A stretch of DNA of 64,000 nt from RYN-428 sp035551995. Its GTDB lineage: Bacteria > Planctomycetota > Phycisphaerae > Tepidisphaerales > Tepidisphaeraceae. The stretch lies in contig DASZME010000062.1 in assembly GCA_035551995.1 (NCBI GenBank), positions 27,636-91,635 on the forward strand, in the 5' to 3' direction. The notes under the pieces were generated by a model. The model was not told the origin of the DNA, did not search any database, and worked only from the letters and a program-made list of their open reading frames with translations. Positions 41,922-51,133 of this stretch are shown one piece after another. Made by a program: the position numbers and the translations under genes. Position 1 is the stretch's first letter. The number at the start of each line of letters is the position of its first letter.

Positions 41922-42818
41922 TCACTTTCCCAGCTTGCGATTATTGATTCGTCGCAAAAGGTGAATCGGCAAAAAAGGCCACGCGAACATCCGCCCCGCT
42001 TTTTGCACCAATCCCGATAGTCGCACGAGCGGCGAAGCGCTGTGCGACCGCCCGGCTGTATCTCCGCCGGCTTTTTGAACCACGATCGGATACCAGGTAA
42101 ATTGTCCTCCGACCAGTCGCAGGCCGGCCTGCGCGTAAAGCTCGAGACTTCCGCTGAATCTGCGGTTGGCGCGGAGGTGGGTCGGATACCACGGCAAGAT
42201 CATGTAAAACGGCGCGCTGACATAGAGCAGGCCGCCCGGCTTCAGCCACGACGCCAGCGTCTTAACCATCGCCAGAGGATCGGGAACGTGTTCGAGGACG
42301 TCAAAGCAGGTGATGGCGTCGAACTTTTCCGACGGCACGGCCGCCGGATCGGTCAGCATGTCGATGGCCAGGCCACTTCTGGCGAACAACGCGCGAGCGA
42401 ATCGCTCGCTGACCCCGGCTAACTCAAAGTAGGTCACGTCATGTTTCTTGTGGGCCAGGTGCAGGCAGTCGAATCCCAACCCGTCGCCGACGCTCAGCAC
42501 CCTCAGCGGCCTTTTTTGCGTCGCCATATGACGGGTGGTCCAGCGGCGCATCTGCGCTTTTAGGTAATTGCGATTCCAAATGACCAACTCGTAGATGAAG
42601 GCGTTCGTGGAATTATAAAATTCTTCGAGATGCTTGCCCCACAGGTAACGCGGCCCGCCATGCCTGGCGAAATCTTCGGCCACGGTTCGGCCGGGATGCA
42701 GCCGCTCCTGTTCGAGGCGATCGATGACGATGGCGGCCGGTTCACCGGTCACTTCACCGATCAGGTCGGCCATCTGATCGATATTGTGTAGAGGATCGAA
42801 ATCGGTCCTGATTTTCAT
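41922..42818 (-). CDS. Class I SAM-dependent methyltransferase
   Basis: 298 residues. RVLSVGDGLGFDCLHLAH is motif I (GDGxGFD), FDAITCFDVLEHVPDPLAMVKTLASWLKPGGLLYVSAPFY covers motifs II and III of the Methyltransf_11/23 type. N-terminal 75 residues (ADLIGEVTGEPAAIVIDRLEQERLHPGRTVAEDFARHGGPRYLWG) are an added helical domain. The substrate is unknown; FkbM- or sugar-type is possible given its neighbours. ATG 42816-42818 with CGGAG five bases upstream is preferred over the ATG at 42860. Confidence 0.78.
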   Translation of the reverse strand: MKIRTDFDPLHNIDQMADLIGEVTGEPAAIVIDRLEQERLHPGRTVAEDFARHGGPRYLWGKHLEEFYNSTNAFIYELVIWNRNYLKAQMRRWTTRHMATQKRPLRVLSVGDGLGFDCLHLAHKKHDVTYFELAGVSERFARALFARSGLAIDMLTDPAAVPSEKFDAITCFDVLEHVPDPLAMVKTLASWLKPGGLLYVSAPFYMILPWYPTHLRANRRFSGSLELYAQAGLRLVGGQFTWYPIVVQKAGGDTAGRSHSASPLVRLSGLVQKAGRMFAWPFLPIHLLRRINNRKLGK

Positions 42819-42951
42819 TTTCTCCGTGATGACAATTACACAATCGCCCCAGGCCCGCATTGGTGTTGCCGGGCCGTCGGCGTTATTCTCAATCGGATTG
42901 GAGCGGACGGGGGATAAATCGTCAAGCGGACGGCCGCGACGCCATGCGCTC

Positions 42952-44238
42952 TTATCGACTCATTAATTCCTCGATTTCCTGCGCCTCCACCGGGATGTTC
43001 GCCATGAGATCGACGGGGCCGTTTTCGGTGATGACGATGTCATTTTCCAGGCGAATGCCAAAACCTTCTTCCGGGATATAGATTCCAGGCTCGACGGTCA
43101 GCACCCAGCCGGGCGCGAAAAGTTCGGTGGTGAAGCCGACGTCGTGGACGTCCAGGCCCAGCGGATGGCCCAGGCCGTGCATGAAATACTTCCGGCACGC
43201 CGGCGCGTCGACGGTTTGTTTTTTGATGTCCGCTCGTGTCAGCAAACCCAGGGCAAGCAGTTCGTCGTTCATCATCGCCTGCGATTCCTTTTGCCATTCA
43301 CGATGAAGTTTGCCGACCACCGCGCCCTTGATCGAAGCGCGCATCACCGCCAGCACGGAGTTGTAAACCTGCCGCTGGCGACGCGTAAAACGACCGCCGA
43401 CCGGCAACGTCCGGGTGAGATCGGCATTGTAGTTGGCATAGGACGCCGCCACGTCCAACAGCAACAGGTCCCCTTTCCTGCACGGCTGATCATTGGAGAC
43501 GTAGTGTAGAATGCAGGCGTTCTTGCCCGAAGCGATGATGGGCGGATAGGCGAACTCTCCGCGACGCCGAATGAATTCGTGCGAAAACTCCGCCTCGACC
43601 TCATACTCGGTCACGCCGGGTTTCACGAATCGGGCGGCACGTTCAAAGCCGGCTTTGGTGATGGCGATCGCCTGGCGCAAGATCGCAAGTTCCTGTTCGC
43701 TCTTGACGATCCGCAGTCGATTCATCAGCCGGGCCAGGCGGTGATATTGATGGAGGGGAAACTTCGCTCGGCACTCATTGACGAAACGCGCGTCGCGGGT
43801 CTGGACCTCGCTCGCCGCCCGGACATGTTCATTGCTGTTGAGATAGACATTCTCCGCGGCATTCATGAGTTGCCGAAAGATGCTCGCAAACTCCGAGAGC
43901 CACTTGATGTTTTTCACGCCCGAGACGGCCGTCGCCTCGTCCTTGGACAGCTTGTGCCCCTCCCATGTCTGAAGAAGCTCATTGGTTTCGCGAACGAATA
44001 GGATTTCGCGGGATCGCTCGTCAAAAGCATCGGGCGCCAGTAGCAGGATGCTTTCTTCCTGCTCGACGCCGCTCAGGTAGAAGAGGTCGGAATTCGGATG
44101 CATCAACAGTGTCCCGTCGGCGTTGGTCGGCAAAATGTCATTTGCGTTGACCACGACAACGGACTGAGGAAGGAGCAAATCTTTTAACCGCTGGCGGTTT
44201 TCGATAAAAAGCTCGCGAGGGATGGGCAAGTGCCGCAT
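42952..44238 (-). CDS. pepP: Xaa-Pro aminopeptidase (M24B)
   Basis: 428 residues. Pita-bread metallopeptidase releasing N-terminal residues before proline. N-terminal creatinase-like domain (NANDILPTNADGTLLMHPNSDLFYLSGVEQEESILLL, as in AMPP_N), then the metal set: D in LLLDVAASYANYNADLTRT (both Asp), His in YFMHGLGHPLGLDVHD, Glu in LTVEPGIYI and in GIRLENDIVIT. ATG 44236-44238 has CGGAGCC just upstream. It starts 26 bases past the terminator of the tRNA-Leu gene, so it has its own promoter or reads through. Confidence 0.92.
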   Translation of the reverse strand: MRHLPIPRELFIENRQRLKDLLLPQSVVVVNANDILPTNADGTLLMHPNSDLFYLSGVEQEESILLLAPDAFDERSREILFVRETNELLQTWEGHKLSKDEATAVSGVKNIKWLSEFASIFRQLMNAAENVYLNSNEHVRAASEVQTRDARFVNECRAKFPLHQYHRLARLMNRLRIVKSEQELAILRQAIAITKAGFERAARFVKPGVTEYEVEAEFSHEFIRRRGEFAYPPIIASGKNACILHYVSNDQPCRKGDLLLLDVAASYANYNADLTRTLPVGGRFTRRQRQVYNSVLAVMRASIKGAVVGKLHREWQKESQAMMNDELLALGLLTRADIKKQTVDAPACRKYFMHGLGHPLGLDVHDVGFTTELFAPGWVLTVEPGIYIPEEGFGIRLENDIVITENGPVDLMANIPVEAQEIEELMSR

Positions 44239-44263
44239 GAGGCTCCGTAATGAAATGACCAAC

Positions 44264-44302
44264 AAAAAAGCCCACAACCACTGTTTTCAGCGATTTGCGG
44301 GC
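44264..44302 (-). terminator. Rho-independent terminator after tRNA-Leu
   Basis: On the minus strand: GCCCGCAA pairs with TTGTGGGC (one G-U), an inner stem CGCTG/CAGTG closes an AAAA loop, and six T residues follow at once. It starts 12 bases past the end of the tRNA-Leu gene and lies in the upstream region of pepP. Confidence 0.85.
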
Positions 44303-44313
44303 TTGAAGAAAGA

Positions 44314-44396
44314 TGCGGCCGACAGGAGTTGAACCTGCACACCTTGTGAGTACTAGAACCTGAATCTAGCGCGTCTGCCAATTCCGCCACGGCCGC
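44314..44396 (-). tRNA. tRNA-Leu (CAG)
   Basis: 83 bases without encoded CCA. Acceptor GCGGCCG pairs with CGGCCGC, discriminator A. D-arm GCGGAATTGGCAGACGCG, anticodon arm CTAGA-TTCAGGT-TCTAG with CAG at the centre, a class II variable arm (TACTCACAAGGTGT region), T-arm with GGTTCAACTCC. Reads CUG leucine codons. A strong terminator follows. Confidence 0.95.
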
Positions 44397-44547
44397 GGCG
44401 ATTCGAGGCGTATCGTATGTCGGCAATGCGGTTATTTCAAGGCTGTGACCAAGCGAACTCCAACGTCAGGCGCCATGTCATCGGCCCGGCGCTTCCCATT
44501 TTTCGGCGCATCCGTATTATGGCCCGCTTCTATTAGGAGATGGCCGG

Positions 44548-45666
44548 ATGAAGGGCGGTGTAGTTCTCATAATCGCGGCGATGATCACCTACCTCGTCGC
44601 CGTCGGGTGCGCGATCTGGCCGTCCGATTCGGCCGGCGCCAAGCAGACCGGCAGCGTGGTCGAGCTGGAAAACCCGAACACGCCTCCCGCGGCCAAATAC
44701 GAAGGCCTGCCATATCGCGGCATTGTGCTTCAGGTTCAGCGGATCGATTCGCCGGAGGTGTATGAGCGGGCGATCGACCAGATCGCCGGGACCGGAGCGG
44801 ATACGGTTGAAATCGTCGTCGATTCAAAGCAGGAAAATGGATCCAGTTCGGTCATCTTCATCGACGTGCGCATGTCGCCGACGCTCGAGAAGTTGATCGC
44901 CCTGATTCAATACGCCAAGAGTAAAAAGCTGCGGGTCGTTCTGATGCCGATCGTGCTGCTGGAACGTCCCAACGGCAACGAATGGCGCGGCACCATCAAG
45001 CCTGAAAGCTGGGACAACTGGTTCGAAAGCTACCGCGAGATGGTCACCCATTACGCGACCGCCGCCGAGGCGGCGCATGTTGACGTGTTTCTTGTCGGGT
45101 CGGAACTGGTCAGCACCGAGCGATACCGCGAAGAGTGGCTCCGCACCATTTCCGACGCCCGGCATATTTACCACGGCTTGCTCAGTTATTCGGCCAATTG
45201 GGACCATTATCAGAAAATCCCCTTCTGGGATCACCTCGATATCATCTCGACCAACAGCTACTACAAGCTCGGTGAAAATAAAGACGTAAGCGTCGACGAG
45301 ATCGTATCGCGCTGGCGCGTCATTCAGAAAGATTTGCTCCCCTGGGTTCGCGGCCAGCACAAGCCATACATGTTTACGGAAGTCGGCTGGTGCAGCGTGG
45401 GTAACGCGGCGGACGAACCTTGGGACTACACCAAAGACGCGATTCCAATCGACCTGGATCTGCAGAAAAAACTATACGAGGGTTTTTTCCGATCGTGGTA
45501 CGGCGTGCCCGAACTGGGCGGCTTTATGATCTGGCAGTGGACGCCAAACGCCGGCGGGCCGCGCGATCGCGGGTACACGCCGGAGGGAAAACCCGCCGAG
45601 CGCGTGCTCAGAGAATGGCTTGGCAAGCCGCGATGGAGAGTGAATTTTGCGCCGGCGCCATCCTAG
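44548..45666 (+). CDS. GH113-like glycosidase lipoprotein (TIM barrel)
   Basis: 372 residues. Lipobox LVAVGC with C21. The body reads as a (beta/alpha)8 glycosidase of the GH113 type: GIVLQVQRIDSPEVYERAIDQIAGTGADTVEIVVDS, LRVVLMPIVLLERP, WFESYREMVTHYATAAEAAHVDVFLVGSELVSTE with acid/base E186 in GSE, and KPYMFTEVGWCS with nucleophile E278. FMIWQWTPNAGGPRDRGYTPEGKPAE closes the barrel. GH113 includes beta-mannanases; the substrate here is not known. Starts at ATG 44548. Confidence 0.82.
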   Translation: MKGGVVLIIAAMITYLVAVGCAIWPSDSAGAKQTGSVVELENPNTPPAAKYEGLPYRGIVLQVQRIDSPEVYERAIDQIAGTGADTVEIVVDSKQENGSSSVIFIDVRMSPTLEKLIALIQYAKSKKLRVVLMPIVLLERPNGNEWRGTIKPESWDNWFESYREMVTHYATAAEAAHVDVFLVGSELVSTERYREEWLRTISDARHIYHGLLSYSANWDHYQKIPFWDHLDIISTNSYYKLGENKDVSVDEIVSRWRVIQKDLLPWVRGQHKPYMFTEVGWCSVGNAADEPWDYTKDAIPIDLDLQKKLYEGFFRSWYGVPELGGFMIWQWTPNAGGPRDRGYTPEGKPAERVLREWLGKPRWRVNFAPAPS

Positions 45667-45825
45667 AGCGTTTTTCAGTTTGGCAGCGCGTGCGACGTTT
45701 TGTTAACGATCGCGTGGCTGGGCGTTCGGTGGTGACGCCGGTTCTGAGGCCCACGCCGGTGTAGCGAGTGGGGTGCGCAACACGCCCCGCTAACGGGGCA
45801 TGTTCCGTATCGTCGCTCGCTATGC
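45663..45825. repeat. Degenerate, expanded copy of the 106-bp repeat
   Basis: CTAGAGCGTTTTTCAGTTTG at the left resembles the left terminus of copies 3 and 1, and CACGCCCCGCTAACGGGGC further right is the central hairpin, with CATGTTCCGTATCGTCGCTC after it. The distance between them is longer than in the 106-bp copies. It overlaps the stop region of the GH113 gene and lies before aspS. Confidence 0.5.
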
Positions 45826-45875
45826 GAATGTGAGTTATCCTCTCGCCGGACCAAAGGATTGGAAGAAGGCAGTCA

Positions 45876-47681
45876 GTGACAAACTCTATGGAAGCAATCG
45901 AAACCCGTTACCGCACTCACACCTGCGGGCAACTGATTCAGTCTGACGTCGGCAAGGAGATCAAGCTTGCCGGATGGGTCCATTCCTACCGCGATCATGG
46001 CGGCCTGGTCTTCATCGACCTGCGCGACCGCGATGGCCTCACTCAACTGGTTTTCGACGCCGATACCTGCGGCCAGGCCAATCACGACGAGTCTCGCAAG
46101 CTGCGCAGCGAATGGGTGATCGGCGTCAGCGGCGTGGTGGCCGCCCGAGCGGCCGGCGTCGTCAATCCAAAGCTCAAGACCGGCGAGATCGAAGTGCGCG
46201 TCAAGACGATGGAGGTGTTGACCTCGTCGCCGACGCCCCCTTTTACGCCGCACGAGCATGAGAGCATCAATGAAGAAAAGCGGCTCGAATACCGCTACAT
46301 CGATCTCCGCCGTCATGAGATGCAGGAGACGCTGCGGACGCGATATCGCGTGACCAAGACGATGCGCGATTTTCTGGGCGACCTTGGCTTCTGGGAAATC
46401 GAGACGCCGTTCCTGACCAAATCGACGCCGGAAGGCGCGCGTGATTTTATCGTTCCTTCGCGGTTCGTGCCCGGAAGTTTTTATGCGCTGCCGCAGTCGC
46501 CTCAGCTTTTCAAGCAGCTATTGATGGTGGCCGGCTGCGATAAATACATGCAGATCGTCCGCTGTTTCCGCGACGAAGATCCGCGTGCGGATCGGCAGGC
46601 CGAGTTCACGCAGCTTGACGTGGAGATGTCGTTCATCGATCGCGAGAACATCATCTCCATCATGGAGGGCCTTCTCCGCCGACTCTGGAAGGAAAACCTG
46701 AACGTCGATATTCCCAATCCCATTCGCCACATGGAATACGACGAAGCGACGACCAAATACGGTTCGGATCGGCCGGACCTGCGTTTTGGCATGGAGCTTT
46801 ACGACGTCACCGATCTTGGCCAGCGGACCGATTTCGGCGTTTTCAAAAACGCCGCCATGGTCAAGGCGATCGTCGTGCCCGGCGGCGCAAAGATGACCCG
46901 CAAGGAGACCGATGCCCTGGCCGAATGGTCCAAGGGTTTCGGCGCCAAGGGTCTTGCCGTGACGAAAGTGGCGGCGAGCGGATTGGATACCGGCGTCGCC
47001 AAGTTCCTGGCGCCGATCGCGGCTCAATTGATCGAGCGGACCGGCGCCAAAGACGGCGACCTGCTGGCTTTCGCGGCCGACAAACCCAAGATCGTCCACA
47101 AAGTTCTCGGCGAATTGCGCCTCAAGATGGCTCGCGATCTGAAACTGGCGCCGTCGATGGAATTCGCGTGGGTCTGGGTCGTCAACTTTCCGCTGTTTGA
47201 GTACGACGAGGAAGAAAGCCGTTACGTCAGCACGCACCATCCGTTCACGGCGCCGCTGGATGAAGACTTGCACAAGCTCGACAGCCGCGATCGAGCGGTG
47301 GTCGAATCGATCAAGAGCAAGGCGTACGACATCGTCGTCAACGGCAGCGAAATCGGCGGCGGTTCGATTCGTATCCATCGCATGGACACGCAGCAAAAAC
47401 TTTTTTCGCTCCTGGGCATCGACGCGGCGGCGCAGAAGCTGAAATTCGGCTTCCTCCTCGACGCCCTCCAATACGGCGCCCCGCCCCACGGCGGAATCGC
47501 GCTGGGGCTCGATCGCCTGGTGATGATCCTGCGCGGCATCAACAATATCCGCGACGTCATCGCCTTCCCCAAGACCCAGAGCGGCGCCGATCTGATGTGC
47601 GGCTCGCCGTCGCCGATCGACGACAAGCAACTACGCGAAGTCCACATAAAAGTGGTCCAGCCTCCCGTAAAACAGACGTGA
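45876..47681 (+). CDS. aspS: Aspartyl-tRNA synthetase
   Basis: 601 residues, class IIb. Anticodon-binding OB domain first (ELAGWVHSYRDHGGLVFIDLRDRDGLTQLVFD), then motif 1 (LGFWEIETPFLTKSTPEGARDFIVPSR), motif 2 (QIVRCFRDEDPRADRQAEFTQLDVEMSF), a bacterial GAD insertion (middle, VTDLGQRTDFGVFKNA), and motif 3 (GIALGLDRLVMILRG). Attaches aspartate to its tRNA. The GTG at 45876 with AAGG upstream is used; ATG 45888 four codons later is the alternative. Full length, no damage. Confidence 0.96.
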   Translation: MTNSMEAIETRYRTHTCGQLIQSDVGKEIKLAGWVHSYRDHGGLVFIDLRDRDGLTQLVFDADTCGQANHDESRKLRSEWVIGVSGVVAARAAGVVNPKLKTGEIEVRVKTMEVLTSSPTPPFTPHEHESINEEKRLEYRYIDLRRHEMQETLRTRYRVTKTMRDFLGDLGFWEIETPFLTKSTPEGARDFIVPSRFVPGSFYALPQSPQLFKQLLMVAGCDKYMQIVRCFRDEDPRADRQAEFTQLDVEMSFIDRENIISIMEGLLRRLWKENLNVDIPNPIRHMEYDEATTKYGSDRPDLRFGMELYDVTDLGQRTDFGVFKNAAMVKAIVVPGGAKMTRKETDALAEWSKGFGAKGLAVTKVAASGLDTGVAKFLAPIAAQLIERTGAKDGDLLAFAADKPKIVHKVLGELRLKMARDLKLAPSMEFAWVWVVNFPLFEYDEEESRYVSTHHPFTAPLDEDLHKLDSRDRAVVESIKSKAYDIVVNGSEIGGGSIRIHRMDTQQKLFSLLGIDAAAQKLKFGFLLDALQYGAPPHGGIALGLDRLVMILRGINNIRDVIAFPKTQSGADLMCGSPSPIDDKQLREVHIKVVQPPVKQT

Positions 47682-47823
47682 TCGACGCGTTGCCGGGAAA
47701 TTCTTGCGTGTCGGTACGGCGAGCGGGAGTCGCGAAGCACGTCCAGCAAGCCGGACCACTCAACGAAAAGAGACGCTGCGGCTGCTTGAGAAACGCTTTC
47801 GTGACGCGACGAAGAAGGATTTC

Positions 47824-48606
47824 ATGAACGCCACTATTGCACGACGCCGAGAAATGATAGAGCGGCTCGAATCTCCCTTTTTTCCTTCCCTCTCTTTTTC
47901 CCTCGGCGTCTTCGCGTCCCGGCGTTCAATCAAATCTTGTTTCCGTCGACTTTGCGCGAGCGGGGCCGGGTTGCTCGTGTTGGCTTGTTTCTTCACGGCC
48001 GGCTGCGCGACTCAGCGGGCGGCGCCGTCACCCAAACTCGTGGCGACCAACATTGACGAAAAACTCGCCACCTCCGAATATTGGTTCAACCGGCCGGCGA
48101 TCGATTGCGTCAAAGCCGCCGACTACGACACCCTTTGGAACATTTGCACGAAGGTCGCGATCGATGCGTTTTTTACCGTCGAGCGCACCGATTACCGCAA
48201 CGGGTTCATCTCCACCAAGCCGATGGCGTCGAAACAGTTTTTTGAGTTCTGGAGATCGGATGTCGTCGATTTCCACAGCCAACTGGCGTGCGATCTGGCC
48301 ACGCATCGGCGAGTGGTTCATTTTACGATTTTCCGGCAGCCCGATGGCTGTTATGTGTGTGAGCCGAAGGTCGTCGTCGAGCACTATTCGGAAATTGAGC
48401 GCCGAATCACCGCCGTCAATCAATACCAGGACGCCTTTTCGGTCAGTCGGCAAGTCGAGAACGAAACAACCGAAGAGGGAACGGCCGTCCGAATTTCGTA
48501 TTGGTATGCCGAGCGCCGCGATGACGCCCTCGAGCGATCGTTGGCGAATAGAATACGCGGCTATCTGCGCTCGGCTTCCACAACGTCCAATTCCCGCGGA
48601 ACGTGA
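47824..48606 (+). CDS. Lipoprotein, unknown
   Basis: About 260 residues. A long, basic N-terminal leader then LLVLACFFTAGC as lipobox (Cys about residue 62), so the true start may lie further in. Body: SEYWFNRPAIDCVKAADYDTLWNICTKVAIDAFFTVERTDYRNGFISTKP, a pattern I know from planctomycete proteins of unknown function, which need 'FF.vDR.dYr.G.ltT.P'. Likely envelope-located. Its last 46 bases overlap the 3' end of mqnA on the other strand (convergent). Confidence 0.6.
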   Translation: MNATIARRREMIERLESPFFPSLSFSLGVFASRRSIKSCFRRLCASGAGLLVLACFFTAGCATQRAAPSPKLVATNIDEKLATSEYWFNRPAIDCVKAADYDTLWNICTKVAIDAFFTVERTDYRNGFISTKPMASKQFFEFWRSDVVDFHSQLACDLATHRRVVHFTIFRQPDGCYVCEPKVVVEHYSEIERRITAVNQYQDAFSVSRQVENETTEEGTAVRISYWYAERRDDALERSLANRIRGYLRSASTTSNSRGT

Positions 48607-49415
48607 GGGATGATCCCATGTTTGTGGGCCAGCCGATGAAACAACCGGATTGCCTCGAGATGTTGCGGCCCGATGTCGAACTTCAAATATTCGGTTAGAT
48701 ATTGACGCGCCACATGCGCCGGCCAGCCTCTCGGGACGGCATGAGCCTCGATGATCTCATCCACATGCCGCAGCCCAGATCGCCTGGCTCGTTCGAGCAC
48801 GGCGGGAAGGGTTCCAAGGCCGACTCCATCCCGGGCCATCCACGCCGCGAACACAAATGGAAGCCCCGTCAATTCCTTCCACGCCTGCCCCAGGTCGATC
48901 TGATGCGGATAGCCATGGGGCTCCTGGCAAACGACCTTATCGCCGATGAGCAATTGAGCGACCTTCACTTCCGTCTGCTCCACGGGATTTCTTTCGCGAT
49001 GAAAATCGAAATCGACGATCGTCGGCCGAATTCCAAATCGCTCCGCGAGCACCACCCGCGCCAAGGCGACAGAGGTATGACTATCGGTATCGCACGCAAG
49101 GGCGCGGATTTCATTCATCGGCTCACGACTGAAAATCCGCACCGTCAGTGTTGGGCCATCGCATCCGATCCCTCCGGCCGTCAGCAGGCGAAGGCCGCTC
49201 ATGCGTTGATAGTCGATCACCGGCAGCAACGCCACGTCGAACCGCTTTTCGACGAGGCCGCCGAGCAATCGCGATGGCACGTCCAACGATAAATCGATCC
49301 AATCGAGCGATTCCAGCCCGTAGATCAACGGCTTGGCATTGAGAAAACTAACGCACCCGACGCGGATGCGGGATACAGGAGCGAAAGGCGTCGATTGGGA
49401 TGATTTGAACTCCAT
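48561..49415 (-). CDS. mqnA: Chorismate dehydratase MqnA (futalosine menaquinone pathway)
   Basis: 284 residues. Turns chorismate into 3-[(1-carboxyvinyl)oxy]benzoate, the first step of the futalosine route to menaquinone. The fold is periplasmic-binding-like: IRVGCVSFLNAKPLIYGLE, VPSRLLGGLVEKRFDVALLPVIDYQ, DGPTLTVRIFSR, ALACDTDSHTSVALARVVLAERFG, and LLIGDKVV (LLIGD motif), then HQIDLGQAWKELTGLPFVFAAWMAR. Its neighbours are not other mqn genes, so the pathway is scattered. ATG 49413-49415. Confidence 0.93.
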   Translation of the reverse strand: MEFKSSQSTPFAPVSRIRVGCVSFLNAKPLIYGLESLDWIDLSLDVPSRLLGGLVEKRFDVALLPVIDYQRMSGLRLLTAGGIGCDGPTLTVRIFSREPMNEIRALACDTDSHTSVALARVVLAERFGIRPTIVDFDFHRERNPVEQTEVKVAQLLIGDKVVCQEPHGYPHQIDLGQAWKELTGLPFVFAAWMARDGVGLGTLPAVLERARRSGLRHVDEIIEAHAVPRGWPAHVARQYLTEYLKFDIGPQHLEAIRLFHRLAHKHGIIPHVPRELDVVEAERR

Positions 49416-49533
49416 CGCCGAACGATAGGAGCAAACGCCGGGAATTCAAAGATGCTTGTGGGAATTGAAAGATGTGAAACGCAAACAGCCGCGAAAACGG
49501 GACGGCGGCGGGCATCTTTGTTAACATCCGCCG

Positions 49534-50448
49534 ATGCTTCTGGGAATCGAAATCGGCGGCACCAAACTGCAGCTTGTCACCGGCGAAAGCTCCGGCGTTA
49601 TCTCCGGCCGATGGCGCGGGACGGTGCGCAAGAATCTTGGCGGTCGTGGAATCTGCGAACAAATCAGCCAGGCCGTCGGCGAATTGAGTCGGCGATCGGA
49701 TCAAAAGTTCCGCGCCGTCGGCGTCGGGTTCGGCGGCCCGATCGATACGCGGACGGGAAAGGTTTGCAAATCGCACCAGATCGACGGATGGGAAAATTTC
49801 CCGCTGCGCGATTGGATCGCGGACTTGGTTCAGGCTCCGGTGGCGGTCGATAATGACGCGAATACCGCCGCGCTCGGCGAGGCGGCTCATGGCGCCGGGA
49901 TGGGATTCGATCCCGTTTTTTTCACGACGCTTGGCAGCGGCGTCGGCGGCGGAGTGGCCGTCGGCGGGCGCGTCTACCACGGGCTGCCGCCGGGCGAAGT
50001 GGAGTTTGGCCATCTTCGATTGGATCGACCCGGCGCCACCGTCGAATCGCGCTGCTCGGGTTGGGCCGTCGATGCGCGAATCCGCCGATTATGCGCCGAA
50101 GAACCGGACTGTCCCCTTGCACGTTCAATAGGAATCGGCGCCGGCGGCGAAGCGAAATTTTTGGCCGCGGCGATACTGGCCGGCGACGCGGCGGCGCTAC
50201 GCATCGTGCGGGAAGTCGCCGGCGATCTGGCGTTCGCGCTGTCGCACGTAACCCACCTGCTTCATCCCGAGGTGATCGTTTTGGGCGGAGGATTATCGCT
50301 GATCGGCGAGCCGCTTCGGGCGGCGGTCGCCGAGGCGCTGCCGAACTACGTGATGGAAGCTTTCCTGCCACCGCCCCATGTGCGCGTTCCGGGGCTGGGC
50401 GAGGATTCGGTGCCGATCGGCGCGTTGGAACTCGCGGCCCGGTTGTGA
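49534..50448 (+). CDS. ROK family sugar kinase, lacking the usual zinc motif
   Basis: 304 residues. Phosphate 1 (LLGIEIGGTKLQLVT), catalytic D108 in VAVDNDANTAALGEA, adenosine and connecting motifs FTTLGSGVGGGVAVGGRVYHGLPPGEVEFGHLRLD (His160 of the sugar site), and PEVIVLGGGLSL at the end. ROK proteins normally have CxCGxxGCxE here; instead the run ESRCSGWAVD has one Cys. So it is a probable glucokinase-like enzyme without the structural zinc. It starts at ATG 49534. The next gene on the strand encodes a GmhA-like isomerase. Confidence 0.85.
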   Translation: MLLGIEIGGTKLQLVTGESSGVISGRWRGTVRKNLGGRGICEQISQAVGELSRRSDQKFRAVGVGFGGPIDTRTGKVCKSHQIDGWENFPLRDWIADLVQAPVAVDNDANTAALGEAAHGAGMGFDPVFFTTLGSGVGGGVAVGGRVYHGLPPGEVEFGHLRLDRPGATVESRCSGWAVDARIRRLCAEEPDCPLARSIGIGAGGEAKFLAAAILAGDAAALRIVREVAGDLAFALSHVTHLLHPEVIVLGGGLSLIGEPLRAAVAEALPNYVMEAFLPPPHVRVPGLGEDSVPIGALELAARL

Positions 50449-50518
50449 TACTAAAGAATGACAGGCAAAAATAATTTCCGCATTTCCCGTCGCGGCTGAG
50501 TTAGAAATCGAGGAACCT

Positions 50519-51133
50519 ATGTCCGCAGCACCGCAAACGAAAAACGCCTCCACCCCGCCCCTTGCCGACTGGATCGAAAAATACCGCGCCGATCATCTGG
50601 CGGCGATCAATTCCATCCCCGCCGACGGCGTTGCCCGGCTCATCGAACGCATGCGGGCGGCGCTCAAGGAAGACAGCCAGATCTTCGTCTTCGGCAACGG
50701 CGGCAGCGCCGCCAACTCATCGCATTTCGTCACCGACCTGGGCAAAGGCTCCAGCGACAAATGCGGGAGCCGATTTCGCGTGCTTTCCCTCAATGACAAC
50801 GTCTCATGGATCACCGCGCTGGGCAACGATTATCATTACGACGACATCTACGCCCGCCAACTCCACAACTACGCCAAGCCCGGCGACGTGGTCCTGACGA
50901 TGAGCGTGAGCGGCAGCTCGCCGAACCTGGTGAAGGCGTTGCAATGGGCGAAGGAGAACGGTCTGTTCACCGCCGCCCTTGTCGGCGCAAAGCGCGGGAA
51001 GCTGGCCGAGATCGCCGATGAAGTGCTGGTGATCGATTCGCAGCATTACGGCCGCGTGGAAGACGCGCAGATGACGATCTGCCACATGCTCTGCTACGCG
51101 TTTATGGAAATGCCGGAGCTGGGGAAATGGTGA
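50519..51133 (+). CDS. SIS-domain protein, GmhA-like phosphoheptose isomerase
   Basis: 204 residues. One SIS domain: QIFVFGNGGSAANSSHFVTDLGKGSS, DVVLTMSVSGSSPNLVKALQWAKENGLFTAALVGAKRGKLAEIADEVLVID, EDAQMTICHMLCYAFME. This is the DnaA-initiator-associating/GmhA subgroup that isomerises sedoheptulose 7-phosphate in LPS heptose synthesis; other sugar phosphates are possible. It ends 6 bases into the next gene. The ROK kinase gene lies 70 bases upstream on the same strand. Confidence 0.85.
   Translation: MSAAPQTKNASTPPLADWIEKYRADHLAAINSIPADGVARLIERMRAALKEDSQIFVFGNGGSAANSSHFVTDLGKGSSDKCGSRFRVLSLNDNVSWITALGNDYHYDDIYARQLHNYAKPGDVVLTMSVSGSSPNLVKALQWAKENGLFTAALVGAKRGKLAEIADEVLVIDSQHYGRVEDAQMTICHMLCYAFMEMPELGKW

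Noticed and set aside
46518..47630. 370-codon frame antisense to aspS
   Set aside because: Fully inside a conserved synthetase gene; its composition is that of a shadow frame.
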